A stretch of 59,778 bases of DNA from JAJPKK01 sp035311445. Lineage in GTDB: Bacteria; Pseudomonadota; Alphaproteobacteria; Rhizobiales; Xanthobacteraceae. The position numbers and the translations under genes were made by a program. Each line of letters starts with the position of its first letter. Within the stretch, counting starts at the first letter, position 1. The notes beneath the pieces are model-generated. The model ran no database searches. It was not told the origin of the DNA and saw nothing but the letters and a program-made list of their open reading frames with translations. This document shows, one piece after another, positions 1 through 8,177 of this stretch. The stretch is taken from contig DATGCX010000148.1 of NCBI GenBank assembly GCA_035311445.1, forward strand, positions 1 through 59,778. Direction: 5' to 3'.

Positions 1-131
1 CGCGCCGGCAGCGGCGATGGTGCAATCACGTTGATATCGGGCAGCACCGTTTGAGCCGGTGCGCCGGACGAGACAAAAGACAGTCCGATTACGATCGCCT
101 GGGCAACGACGAACAGGCGCCCGCCCCACAT
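1..131 (-). CDS. Probable TonB-dependent receptor, 5' end only
   Basis: A reading frame starts at an ATG on the minus strand (base 131) and runs off the left edge of the window. The 43 visible residues form a signal peptide (hydrophobic run AIVIGLSFVSS, cleavage probably after GAPA) followed by QTVLPDINVIAPSPLP. A mature N-terminus reading 'LPDINVIAPSPLP' is typical of rhizobial TonB-dependent receptors, which are outer-membrane, 22-stranded transporters for siderophores, haem or vitamins. The gene follows the histidine kinase and response regulator on the same strand, about 180 bases downstream, so it could be a target of that pair. Only the start is visible, so the assignment rests on the signal peptide and this short motif. 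Confidence 0.5.
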   Translation of the reverse strand, partial: MWGGRLFVVAQAIVIGLSFVSSGAPAQTVLPDINVIAPSPLPA

Positions 132-311
132 GGGCGTTAACTTACGCCGTGATGGCGCCGCTGACGCGTCGAAAATGTCACGATGTCTCACTACGCCCCG
201 CCACGCATCTTTGCGAACCGATAGTCTTGATCGATTCTCCTTTGCCTGTCGCGGGACCAAGTTCCAAATCCAACAGGAACTTTTGGCAATTCGGCCTGAC
301 TACTCGTGGCG

Positions 312-947
312 TCAAGGGTGCGGTGCCAGGAGCTTTACGGCGGTACTGACCAACTCAGGAAGATTGCTTGCCTGGAGCTTCTGCTTGAGCTGGGAGCTGA
401 CGTTGACGACTGTTTTGTAGCTCACGTTCAGTTCGTTCGCGATGCGGTCGTAGGGCTTGCCGTCGGCAAGCAGCGCCAGTACCTGCAATTCGCGCGGCGT
501 CAGGTCCGATAGCGGATTGCCGCGCGCACCCGATCCTGACAGGGCCACCTGCATGGCGAGTTCACTGTCGAGGTAGGGCGCCCCGCTCGCGACCTGTTGC
601 ACGGCCTTGATCAGCTCCTCCGACGAGGTGTCCTTGAGGACATAGCCACTTGCCCCCGCCTCCAGCGAGCGCGCCACAATCATCGCGTCATTGTGCATGC
701 TGAGCACCAATATGTGGGCACGCGGATTGTGGGTGCGAATGCGGCGGATGAGATCGAGACCACCGAGTCCTTTGCCCTGGATGGCGAGGTCGACGATCAC
801 GACATCAGGTCGGTGGCGCCGATAAAGTCGATAACCGGCGACGAGGTCGCTTGCGGTCAGTACCGGTTCAATACTCGCATCCTCGAGCACCCGTCGGCAT
901 CCTTGCAGCACGATGGGGTGGTCATCGATGATGAGAACGGAGGTCAT
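312..947 (-). CDS. LuxR/NarL-family response regulator
   Basis: A 211-residue two-domain response regulator. The receiver domain (about 1-120) has the acidic pair at IIDDH, the phospho-acceptor Asp at D53 (VIVDLA) and the conserved Lys in YVLKD. The LuxR-type helix-turn-helix lies at about 145-205 (LTPRELQVLALLADGK...IANELNVSYKTV). It would bind DNA as a phosphorylated dimer. Its ATG overlaps the TGA of the upstream histidine kinase gene by four bases (ATGA, 944-947), which indicates translational coupling and makes the two a cognate pair. The regulon is unknown; the receptor gene just downstream and the divergent exported-protein genes (2842-6439) are candidates. Confidence 0.93.
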   Translation of the reverse strand: MTSVLIIDDHPIVLQGCRRVLEDASIEPVLTASDLVAGYRLYRRHRPDVVIVDLAIQGKGLGGLDLIRRIRTHNPRAHILVLSMHNDAMIVARSLEAGASGYVLKDTSSEELIKAVQQVASGAPYLDSELAMQVALSGSGARGNPLSDLTPRELQVLALLADGKPYDRIANELNVSYKTVVNVSSQLKQKLQASNLPELVSTAVKLLAPHP

Positions 948-2707
948 CGGGCATTGCTAACATAGTCGGCGGCACGCGCCGAGCCGTTCGACGGTGACGG
1001 CAGGGGGATGACGATGCGCACGCAGGTGCCGAGGCCGCGCTCGGTTTCGACGGTAAAATCGCCGCCGAGCGCCTGAACGCGTTCCTGCATTCCGCGCAAA
1101 CCGAAGCCTTGCGTCTGGCCTGTCGCGATGCCGAAGCCGTCGTCGCGCACCGTCAGTTCCAGCCATCTCCCGCCTCCATTCTGGTCCCCGCTTGATTGTG
1201 GAAACGGGAATCGCATTCGGCCGTGGGATTCACCTCTCCCCGCCTGCGGGGAGAGGTCGCCCCCATCCTTTCCTCCCCCGCGTGCGACAGAGGAAAGGAT
1301 GGGGGCGGGTGAGGGGGCCTCTCCGCGAGGCTGAGCTTGTGGAGAAGCCCCTTCACCCCGACCCTCTCCATAGCCCGTCGAAGACGGGCGTAAACGCCCT
1401 GATGGCAAGCGGGGAGAGGGAGAAGAGGCGCCGTGGCTGACCGCCACGCTCACGTCGATGGACTTGGCGTTGGCGTGGCGAATCGCGTTGGTCAGGCTTT
1501 CCTGAACGCAGCGATACAGAGTCAAATCCACCGTATCGTCGTAGCTGCGGTTGAGCACATCGATATCGTGCCTGAAAGCAATATGCGGGTGCTCGCGGGC
1601 GCGATCGCGCACAAGCTCCGCAAGAATGTCGCGCAGTGGCACATGGCCAAGGGCCATCGGCCGCAACCGTTTAAGCATGCTGCGGTTGAGGCCCTGCAGA
1701 TGATCAACGATCGCAGTGAGATCGCGCGCGCGCTCCAAGATGGTCTGTGCTGCAGCTTGCGGCAACGCCGGTGCCGCTTTGGCGATCGAAGCGACATTGG
1801 CCCGCAGGCCAAACAGGCTCGGTCCGACTTCGTCATGCAGCTCCAGTGCGGTGCGTCGGCGCTCGTCGTCCTGGGCGGTGATTACGCGTCGATTAAGCGC
1901 AAGGTTCTCGGTGCGGACATCATCGAGCGCACTTGCAAGCGCGTTGAAACGATCGACGATGACGGCGAATTCCTGCACCTTCGGACGCGCAAGCCGCACC
2001 TTGTAGTCGCGCCGCTCCAGGCCCCGCAGTCCGGTGCCGAGCGCTGTGAGCGGGTCGAGCACGCGACCGAGCACCCAATAGAGGATGCCGACGATCACCA
2101 GCACCGTCGCGAACGCGACCGCTGCCAGCGCTACGCTGTTCTCCCAGGCCTCCGCGATCTCGTCGCGGGGCTCGCTGACGATTTCCACGGTGCCGATAGT
2201 GTGGCCATCGACGACGACGGATACGTCGTGTCGTTCGATCGGCGGACCGATCAGCATCGCAAACCATGCAGGCGCGGCCGCGCGACTATCCTCCCGCTGC
2301 GGCTCGCTTCGTTCGACAGCTTGATCGGAAATCGGCTGCCCGGCCGCGTCTCGCACGCCGATGCGCACATGACGCAGGAACCGCAATTGACCCGGCAAGG
2401 TCTTTAAGAATTGTTCCGCCGGGATGCCTTGTTGGATGAGCTGCACAGCTTCGCTCACCATAAGTTCGGCCAGCCGCATGGAAGCGGCGATTTCGATGCG
2501 AGTCGAAGCGCCGGCCTTGAAGATGATGACGCCGCCGGCAATCGACGCGGCAACCAGATTGACGGCGATGAACACGATCAGAATCTGGGTTCGTACCGAG
2601 CGGCCGAACCACAAGGGAATCAACACCAGGCGACGCCACGGCATCGATAGTCCCAGAGTTTTTTGCACGTCTGCGCGAATGGATGCCCTCCCGGCAGCCC
2701 GTTCCAT
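944..2707 (-). CDS. Membrane sensor histidine kinase (HisKA_3 type) carrying an in-frame repeat insertion
   Basis: A 587-residue NarX/UhpB-like kinase. Visible in order: a transmembrane segment at about 42-64, a periplasmic sensor region of about 120 residues, a second transmembrane segment at about 192-213, a HAMP linker (213-265), a HisKA_3 dimerisation domain with phospho-acceptor H291 (ELHDEVGPSL), and a HATPase domain with N-box QESLTNAIRHA (N407) and G1 box RDDGFGI (521-527). Between the N-box and the G1 box, residues about 425-512 are Pro/Gly/Ser/Arg-rich and are encoded by a palindromic repeat (about 1180-1432) that keeps the frame. Family members join these two strands with a short turn. 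The G1 and later G2 (QGFGLRGM) motifs survive, so the enzyme may still work. Start could instead be the ATG at 2644 (MPWRRLVL). Confidence 0.9.
   Translation of the reverse strand: MERAAGRASIRADVQKTLGLSMPWRRLVLIPLWFGRSVRTQILIVFIAVNLVAASIAGGVIIFKAGASTRIEIAASMRLAELMVSEAVQLIQQGIPAEQFLKTLPGQLRFLRHVRIGVRDAAGQPISDQAVERSEPQREDSRAAAPAWFAMLIGPPIERHDVSVVVDGHTIGTVEIVSEPRDEIAEAWENSVALAAVAFATVLVIVGILYWVLGRVLDPLTALGTGLRGLERRDYKVRLARPKVQEFAVIVDRFNALASALDDVRTENLALNRRVITAQDDERRRTALELHDEVGPSLFGLRANVASIAKAAPALPQAAAQTILERARDLTAIVDHLQGLNRSMLKRLRPMALGHVPLRDILAELVRDRAREHPHIAFRHDIDVLNRSYDDTVDLTLYRCVQESLTNAIRHANAKSIDVSVAVSHGASSPSPRLPSGRLRPSSTGYGEGRGEGASPQAQPRGEAPSPAPILSSVARGGGKDGGDLSPQAGRGESHGRMRFPFPQSSGDQNGGGRWLELTVRDDGFGIATGQTQGFGLRGMQERVQALGGDFTVETERGLGTCVRIVIPLPSPSNGSARAADYVSNAR
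1185..1432. repeat. Large palindromic element A, inside the histidine kinase gene
   Basis: The core is bounded by the inverted ends ctctccccgcctgcggggagag (left, from about 1232) and a matching gcggggagag end at about 1409-1418, with an internal hairpin atcctttcctccc / gaggaaaggat. Bases 1353-1422 match 47103-47172 at 69 of 70 positions. The element is translated in frame as part of the kinase. Confidence 0.85.
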
Positions 2708-2841
2708 GAACCGGATTGTCCGTCACGCACACTATACGGTTCAGCGGCGCGCGCACAGTTGCGCTGCGGAGAGTCTCAACCCACACGCCTACTCTCTAAA
2801 GGCGCAGTACTATTGTTGTACAATTAAAAGAGGAGATGATT

Positions 2842-5004
2842 ATGTCAAAGTCGATAGGAATAGCGAGGCCACTGCTTGTTGCCACGGCACTATCGATAAT
2901 GCTGGCCCTGCTGTCGGGGCCATTGCCGGTCAAGGCCCAAACCATTCCAACTGACGCTCAAACCACCTGCACTGTCGCCCCCACACAATTTGCCGGTTGG
3001 TTCGAAACGGGAACCCCGTCCCTGAACGGTGTCGTAAAACCGGCAGACAGTTTGAACTTCCTCGATCGGCCGAACTGCTCCTTTTATCAATGGGCGGAAC
3101 AGATGTTTCTGTGGCTTACGTCACCTGCTCCGCCGACCTATTGCGGCGGCGGGGCACACGTTTTCGATTCGTCGGCATTCTTTGATGTTTCGCCTCCCGA
3201 TCCGGGCGGCAACCGCGTGTTCATAAGCCACACCTGCAGTCCAGTCGCGGGGGTGAACCGGTTCCTCAGCTTGCGTGCTTCGCAACCAGGACCCCATGGA
3301 CTGCCCGTCATTTTCAACAATGCGGGCAGAATGCTCGAAGTCGAGACGCCGCTCACCGGCCCCACCGGGAAACCGCTTGTGTTCAGTTCCTCAGACGAAT
3401 CAGTAGAGGTCCAACGCATCACCGTGGGCAAAGACAAAAAGCCGATTTTTCTGGACAAAGCCGGGAAACCGATCGCGGGGGCGAGACCTATCCTCCATAC
3501 TTCTTTGTCTCCAACACTCGCGAAGAAAGCCCCCATTGTTCAGAAATTCATGATCGGGCCGCTGCCAATCTTTGTTGATCCCTTCGGCAATGTGGTTGAG
3601 TTCGAGCAAGGTCAAGCGCAGACTGGCGGTGTCTTGATGGCGCAGACAGGTTCGCTCGTCTACTACGCGATCATGACCAACGACGTCTACGCCTACTTCC
3701 TGACCGGCCTGAAGGATCATCAAATCACGCCGACGGGAGCAACAGCAGGCGAGCCTTTCGGTCAATTCCCCACCACGCCCGCGGATCTGGCGCAGATCAC
3801 CGCGTACGCCTCGACACACGCAGCAACTTTCCCAGATCCCAACGCGCTTGCCGTTGAAATCAAAACGTCCTGGGTCGAGGCCTCCAGCCTCCCCGACCCA
3901 GGCAATTACGTCACCATGACCGGCACCATACCCACGTATGATACCTCCAACCCCAATCAATGGACTCCGAACGGCACAAAGACTGTGCAATTGGCATTAG
4001 TGGGCATGCACGTTGTCGGCAGTACCGGAAGCAACGGCAGCCCAAGCGGCCCGGGCCATCCCGAAATGATCTGGGCGACCTTCGAGCATCTCGGCAACAC
4101 GCCCCTCGCCACCTACGCCTACAACTCGACCACCGGCCCCAAGAGCGTGAACCGGAGCACCGCGGGTACCTGGCTCTTCTCCAAAAGCAATTCCAGCGGG
4201 CCTTTCAACTGCATGCACATGATTGAATCCGGCGGAAATATCGTGCCGGCCAACCCCGGGTCCCCCTGTCCCGCAGGCTCTTTCACGGCGAGCGACACCC
4301 TCAGGCAAAAAGCATGGGGCGCCGCCTCGGACGTTTCTCCCAACCCCATTGACGGCAGCGCTGCGGCCTCCAACACGGAAATCATCGCGATCAACAACAG
4401 CGTTCGCGGCATGATGCCGGCCGGCGACGTTCGCAGCAACTACTACATGGCAGGTGCTACCTGGACCATTTCCGGCGGCTCTCCGAACCAAAGCAATCAG
4501 GTGGGGACCAGCATGCTGGCCGGCAGCACCATGGAGACCTATCAGCAGGGGACGGACACCACGGCCGCGAGCGGCGGCTCGAATTGCTTCAGCTGTCACT
4601 TTGATTTGAACGGTGGCAGCTCGTTTGGTCGTGCGACCACCGACGTGAGCCACATATTCAATTTCCCGGGCAGCTCGCTTCAGCCGCTCTCCCTCGCTCC
4701 GCTCTCGGTTCGCGTCTCCTCCGAAACGGCACCTCCGGGAAGGCACAAGATCCTCATTACCGTCACCAACTCGGGAACAGGCGGCCCGATTGTCGGCGCG
4801 ACGGTGAATGTCACCGATCCCGACAGCTCAGGCGTAAAGGCGTCTGGGCTCACTTCCGGCGCCGGAACCGTGACCCTGACTTATTTCCGCTGCTTTGAAG
4901 TTTTCGGACCTCCCGATGTTCCTAAGCCTGTTCGGGTGTTTGTGCCATGTGACGGCGACGCCGTCGCCGCGGGCTTTGCGCCTGTGACGTTCGACGCGCC
5001 CTGA
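2842..5004 (+). CDS. Exported CxxCH-containing protein of unknown function
   Basis: A 720-residue secreted protein that I do not recognise as a named family. The start at 2842 is chosen over 2836 because AGGAG at 2831-2835 is spaced six bases from it. A signal peptide (about 1-32, ending VKAQ) is followed by a Trp/Cys-containing segment (NCSFYQWAEQMFLWLTSPAP). A single CxxCH haem-attachment motif occurs at C582-F-S-C585-H586, which predicts one covalently bound c-type haem. The last 100 residues (about 617-700) look like an Ig-like or carboxypeptidase-regulatory-like beta domain (TVTNSGTGGPIVGATVNVTD). It is divergent from the histidine kinase and 154 bases upstream of the lactonase-like gene, so the two may be co-transcribed periplasmic partners. 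Cytochrome-like electron transfer is an inference from one motif only. Confidence 0.8.
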   Translation: MSKSIGIARPLLVATALSIMLALLSGPLPVKAQTIPTDAQTTCTVAPTQFAGWFETGTPSLNGVVKPADSLNFLDRPNCSFYQWAEQMFLWLTSPAPPTYCGGGAHVFDSSAFFDVSPPDPGGNRVFISHTCSPVAGVNRFLSLRASQPGPHGLPVIFNNAGRMLEVETPLTGPTGKPLVFSSSDESVEVQRITVGKDKKPIFLDKAGKPIAGARPILHTSLSPTLAKKAPIVQKFMIGPLPIFVDPFGNVVEFEQGQAQTGGVLMAQTGSLVYYAIMTNDVYAYFLTGLKDHQITPTGATAGEPFGQFPTTPADLAQITAYASTHAATFPDPNALAVEIKTSWVEASSLPDPGNYVTMTGTIPTYDTSNPNQWTPNGTKTVQLALVGMHVVGSTGSNGSPSGPGHPEMIWATFEHLGNTPLATYAYNSTTGPKSVNRSTAGTWLFSKSNSSGPFNCMHMIESGGNIVPANPGSPCPAGSFTASDTLRQKAWGAASDVSPNPIDGSAAASNTEIIAINNSVRGMMPAGDVRSNYYMAGATWTISGGSPNQSNQVGTSMLAGSTMETYQQGTDTTAASGGSNCFSCHFDLNGGSSFGRATTDVSHIFNFPGSSLQPLSLAPLSVRVSSETAPPGRHKILITVTNSGTGGPIVGATVNVTDPDSSGVKASGLTSGAGTVTLTYFRCFEVFGPPDVPKPVRVFVPCDGDAVAAGFAPVTFDAP

Positions 5005-5158
5005 CCTGAGCCGTCGTTCTTGACGCCGTGCCGCCCGTTCGCTGGGGTGCCGTAGTCGTGCCACCCAGGCCCCTTTCCCGGTTGCGAATTCATGCGCCGC
5101 GGCCCAAGATGGCCGCGAGGATACCGATAAAAGGCGCGAATCGAGGGGAGGAGTTACG

Positions 5159-6439
5159 ATGTTCAACCGTCGCACGGTGTCGGCCATGCTTGCAGGTACG
5201 GTTGCGGCTCCGAGCTTCGCTTTTGCGCAACGCGAAACTCAGCAATCGGCGTTCTACTCGGGAGTCGGAAACGAGCTGACCCATTACGAGGTCGACGCCG
5301 CCGAGGCCGGGCTTGCCAGGCGGGGCTCGATCAAGATGCCGGGCGGTATTCAATACGCTTGGCCGCATCCGTCGAACAAATATCTCTACGTGACGTCCAG
5401 CACCGGTGGACCAGGGTTCAATCCCGGGCCGGGCTTTCCAGCGAACCAGCACCATCTGGCGGCGTTTCGCATCGGGCCGACCGGCGAGCTGACGCCGCAT
5501 GGCGAGATGGTGAAGCTGAGGTGGCGGCCGATCCATTCGAGCATCGATGTGGCCGGCGAATATGTGCTGGTTGCCTACAATTTTCCGGCCGGCCTCAGCG
5601 TGCACAAGATCAAAGGCGACGGCACAATCGGCGACGAGGTGGTCCAGCCGGACAACCTTGAGAAGGGTATCTATTTCCATCAAGTCCGCGCGACTCCGGG
5701 CAATAAGACGATTCTAGTGGTGGCGCGCGGCAACAACCCGGAAGGCAACAAGCCCGAGGATCCGGGATCGCTCCACGTTTTCGGGTTCAAGAACGGCGTG
5801 TTGTCGAACCTGCGCAAGATAGCGCCCAATGGCGGCTACGGCTTTGGCCCGCGCCATCTCGACATTCATCCGGCAAGGCCGCTGGTTTATGTTTCGATCG
5901 AGCGGCAGAACCAGCTCATCGTCTATCAGCTCACGCCCGATGGCGATCTTATGCCCGAGCCTTTGTTCACCAAGCCCACCTTGGCGGACCCGGCCCACAA
6001 GTTCCCGGTCCAGAGCGCCGGTCCGATACACATTCACCCCAACGGCCGATTTGTCTATCTCGGCAACCGCTCCGGCGTGACGGCCGCCGTGGTGCCGGGT
6101 GTCGAGGAGATAGACGGCAAGAAAGTGTTCAGCGGCGGCGAAAGCAATATCGCGGTGTTCGCCATCGCCGACAAAACCGGGGAGCCCAACGCCATCCAGC
6201 ACGCCGACATCCATGCCGCGCATCCACGGACTTTCTCACTCGATGCAAGCGCGAAGCTGTTGGTAGCCGCGTCGCTGGCGCCGACCGCCGTGCGTGGGGG
6301 CGACAAGGTGGTGGCCATTCCCGCGGGTCTATCGGTGTTTCGAGTGAGCCCGGACGGCAAGCTCGACTTTGTGCGCAAATACGACCTCGATGTGGGAGGC
6401 TATACCCAGTGGTGGAGCGGTATGGTCGTGCTGGCGTGA
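5159..6439 (+). CDS. Exported beta-propeller protein of the lactonase family
   Basis: A 426-residue protein with a strong ribosome site (ggggaggag) before its ATG and a signal peptide ending SFAFAQ. The remainder shows repeated blades such as HPSNKYLYVTS, IHPARPLVYVSIE, IHPNGRFVYLGNR and VSPDGKLDFV. This is the pattern of the seven-bladed lactonase family (6-phosphogluconolactonase, muconate cycloisomerase and YncE-like proteins). An export signal argues against a cytosolic pentose-phosphate role; a periplasmic lactonase or ligand-binding propeller is more likely. It lies behind the CxxCH protein on the same strand. The exact substrate cannot be read from the sequence. Confidence 0.8.
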   Translation: MFNRRTVSAMLAGTVAAPSFAFAQRETQQSAFYSGVGNELTHYEVDAAEAGLARRGSIKMPGGIQYAWPHPSNKYLYVTSSTGGPGFNPGPGFPANQHHLAAFRIGPTGELTPHGEMVKLRWRPIHSSIDVAGEYVLVAYNFPAGLSVHKIKGDGTIGDEVVQPDNLEKGIYFHQVRATPGNKTILVVARGNNPEGNKPEDPGSLHVFGFKNGVLSNLRKIAPNGGYGFGPRHLDIHPARPLVYVSIERQNQLIVYQLTPDGDLMPEPLFTKPTLADPAHKFPVQSAGPIHIHPNGRFVYLGNRSGVTAAVVPGVEEIDGKKVFSGGESNIAVFAIADKTGEPNAIQHADIHAAHPRTFSLDASAKLLVAASLAPTAVRGGDKVVAIPAGLSVFRVSPDGKLDFVRKYDLDVGGYTQWWSGMVVLA

Positions 6440-6553
6440 GCCGATCGCAGGACGAAAGTCCGCGCGCTACGCCGCTGCGGCTCGAAACCAATTGCTCCAT
6501 GCGAGGCTGAGTTCGGGCGAGCTTAATACTTGCGGCGATACCGAAACCGATTA

Positions 6554-6624
6554 AAGGGCCCAAGGGGCCCATATACGCGGCGTGGCCGGTGATGGGTTTC
6601 GCTGCGCTCAACCATCCTACAGCA
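6554..6624. repeat. Short palindromes between converging genes
   Basis: GGGCCC-AAG-GGGCCC (6557-6571) is a perfect hairpin. It is followed by gatgggtttcgctgcgctc (6591-6609), the core of a repeat common in Bradyrhizobium-type intergenic regions, ending aaccatcctacagc. The hairpin could help terminate the converging lactonase-like and DUF815 genes, although it lacks a T-run. Confidence 0.5.
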
Positions 6625-7539
6625 TTACCGGCTCTTCTCGCTGAGTGTCACCCCAAGCCGGCCGGCGAGGTCCTGAACGTATTGCCAGGCGACGCGGCCG
6701 GAGCGCGACCCGCGCGTGGTCGCCCATTCGAGCGCCTCGCGTTGCTGCGTCGCGCTGTCGATCGGCACGCCATAATAATTGACGTAGCCGTCCACCATGG
6801 CGAGGAACTCCTCCTGGTTGCAGCGGTGAAAGCCGAGCCAAAGGCCAAAGCGGTCCGACAGCGATACCTTCTCCTCGACTGCTTCGCCGGGATTGATGGC
6901 GCTTGAGCGTTCATTCTCGATCATATCGCGCGACATGAGATGCCGCCGATTCGAGGTGGCATAGAGAACGACATTGTCCGGCCGGCCCTCGATGCCGCCT
7001 TCGAGCACCGCCTTGAGGGATTTGTACGAGGTATCCTGAGCGTCGAAGGAGAGATCGTCGCAGAAGACCAGGAACCGGAATGGAGCGCCGCGCAGGAGGG
7101 CCATCAGGTCAGGGAGACTTTCGATATCCTCGCGATGGATTTCGACTAGCTTGAGCAGGCCGGCGTCGGGTCCCAAACCTGCGTTCACCGCCGCATGAGC
7201 GGCCTTGACCAGCGACGATTTACCCATCCCGCGAGCGCCCCACAGCAGGGCGTTGTTGGCCGGCAGGCCGCGGGCGAACCTCTCGGTATTCTCCACCAGA
7301 ATATCGCGCATCCGGTCGATGCCCTTGAGAAGCGACATTTCAACGCGGTTGACGCGTGGCACCGGAGCTAGCGTGCGACTGCCCGGATACCAGATGAAGG
7401 CGTCGGCAGCCCTAAAATCGGGAGCCCTGGGAGGACTAGGCGCGAGGCGCTCCAGTACGTTCGCGATGCGTTCGAACACATCCTCGGAGACATCCCCGGG
7501 GATGATGGATGGACGGACGGATTTTTTCGGTAGGGACAT
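6625..7539 (-). CDS. DUF815-family AAA+ ATPase
   Basis: A 304-residue cytosolic P-loop protein. The Walker A motif is GARGMGKSSL, Walker B is FLVFCDDLSF, and a typical family segment YATSNRRHLMSRDM follows with sensor features. The start MSLPKKSVRP at 7539 is preferred over an ATG at 7740, because the extra 67 residues would be translated from a short palindromic repeat and lack family similarity. DUF815 ATPases are conserved in alphaproteobacteria and commonly sit divergent from yajC-secDF, as here. Their function is not established. Confidence 0.9.
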   Translation of the reverse strand: MSLPKKSVRPSIIPGDVSEDVFERIANVLERLAPSPPRAPDFRAADAFIWYPGSRTLAPVPRVNRVEMSLLKGIDRMRDILVENTERFARGLPANNALLWGARGMGKSSLVKAAHAAVNAGLGPDAGLLKLVEIHREDIESLPDLMALLRGAPFRFLVFCDDLSFDAQDTSYKSLKAVLEGGIEGRPDNVVLYATSNRRHLMSRDMIENERSSAINPGEAVEEKVSLSDRFGLWLGFHRCNQEEFLAMVDGYVNYYGVPIDSATQQREALEWATTRGSRSGRVAWQYVQDLAGRLGVTLSEKSR

Positions 7540-7610
7540 TGAGCTGCCTTTACGAAAGGGTTCCCTTAGCGAGCCGGAGGCGATACTGCAAGGCGCCATG
7601 CCACACGCTC

Positions 7611-7645
7611 TCTCCCTCTCCCCGCGAGCGGGGAGCGGTGAAGCC
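7611..7645. repeat. Short palindromic element B (7.6 kb)
   Basis: ccctctccccgc-gagc-ggggagcggtg is a single-hairpin version of the ctctccccgc/gcggggagag family. It lies in the divergent DUF815 / yajC intergenic region. Confidence 0.7.
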
Positions 7646-7772
7646 TGCCTCGTTGCAATCGGGCCAGCGGCCGTTATAGTCCGCGCGACTTCCGCCCATA
7701 GAGGTTTTCGCCGGGTTTCCGGGCCAGCAGAACGCCCCAACAGGGGAAGACCTGCAGAGGAGAATTAAGCGC

Positions 7773-8111
7773 ATGATTACACCCGCTTACGCACAGGGTG
7801 TGGGAGGTGCCGGCCCGGACATGCTCTACCAGCTGCTGCCTTTCGCGCTTATTTTCATCATCATGTATTTCCTCCTCCTGCGGCCCCAGCAGAAACGGGC
7901 AAAGCAGCACCAGGAAATGGTCAAGAATGTGCGTCGCGGCGACACCCTCGTTACGTCCGGCGGGTTGGTCGGCAAGGTAACCAAGGTGGTGGACGACGAT
8001 CAGGTCGAGATTGAGATTGCCGACGGTGTGCGGGTGCGGCAGATGCGCAGCATGGTTGCTGACGTACGGGCGAGGAGCGAGCCGGTAAAGGACGAAAAGG
8101 GCGCCGGTTAA
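7773..8111 (+). CDS. yajC: Sec translocon accessory subunit YajC
   Basis: A 112-residue single-pass inner-membrane protein. A short periplasmic N-terminus is followed by one transmembrane helix (about 22-42, LLPFALIFIIMYFLLL), the diagnostic RPQQKRAKQHQEM, and a small basic/acidic cytosolic domain (RRGDTLVTSGGLVGKVTKV). YajC associates with SecDF and YidC at the SecYEG holotranslocon. A good ribosome site (gaggag) precedes the ATG. It opens the yajC-secD-secF operon. Confidence 0.97.
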   Translation: MITPAYAQGVGGAGPDMLYQLLPFALIFIIMYFLLLRPQQKRAKQHQEMVKNVRRGDTLVTSGGLVGKVTKVVDDDQVEIEIADGVRVRQMRSMVADVRARSEPVKDEKGAG

Positions 8112-8131
8112 AGTTGAAACGGAAGGAATGC

Positions 8132-8157
8132 GCCGGTCGATTGGTAGATCGACCGGC
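8132..8157. promoter_or_regulatory. Perfect 10-bp hairpin between yajC and secD
   Basis: GCCGGTCGAT, a six-base loop, then ATCGACCGGC forms an uninterrupted stem in the 66-base yajC-secD gap. It ends about 20 bases before the secD start codon and has no T-run. It could tune message stability or secD initiation, for instance to set YajC:SecD ratios. This role is inferred. Confidence 0.5.
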
Positions 8158-8177
8158 TGCAGACCGGGAGAACGGTA

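Noticed and set aside
1185..1432. CRISPR array
   Set aside because: The repeats are inverted and dispersed, with no regular spacers and no cas genes.
1433..2407. Long plus-strand open frame opposite the histidine kinase
   Set aside because: It is the complement of a gene with clear family motifs; the translation is Arg/His-rich and shows no family pattern.
7540..7740. N-terminal extension of the DUF815 protein
   Set aside because: It would translate a short palindromic element, and the family start is at 7539 with a fitting upstream context.
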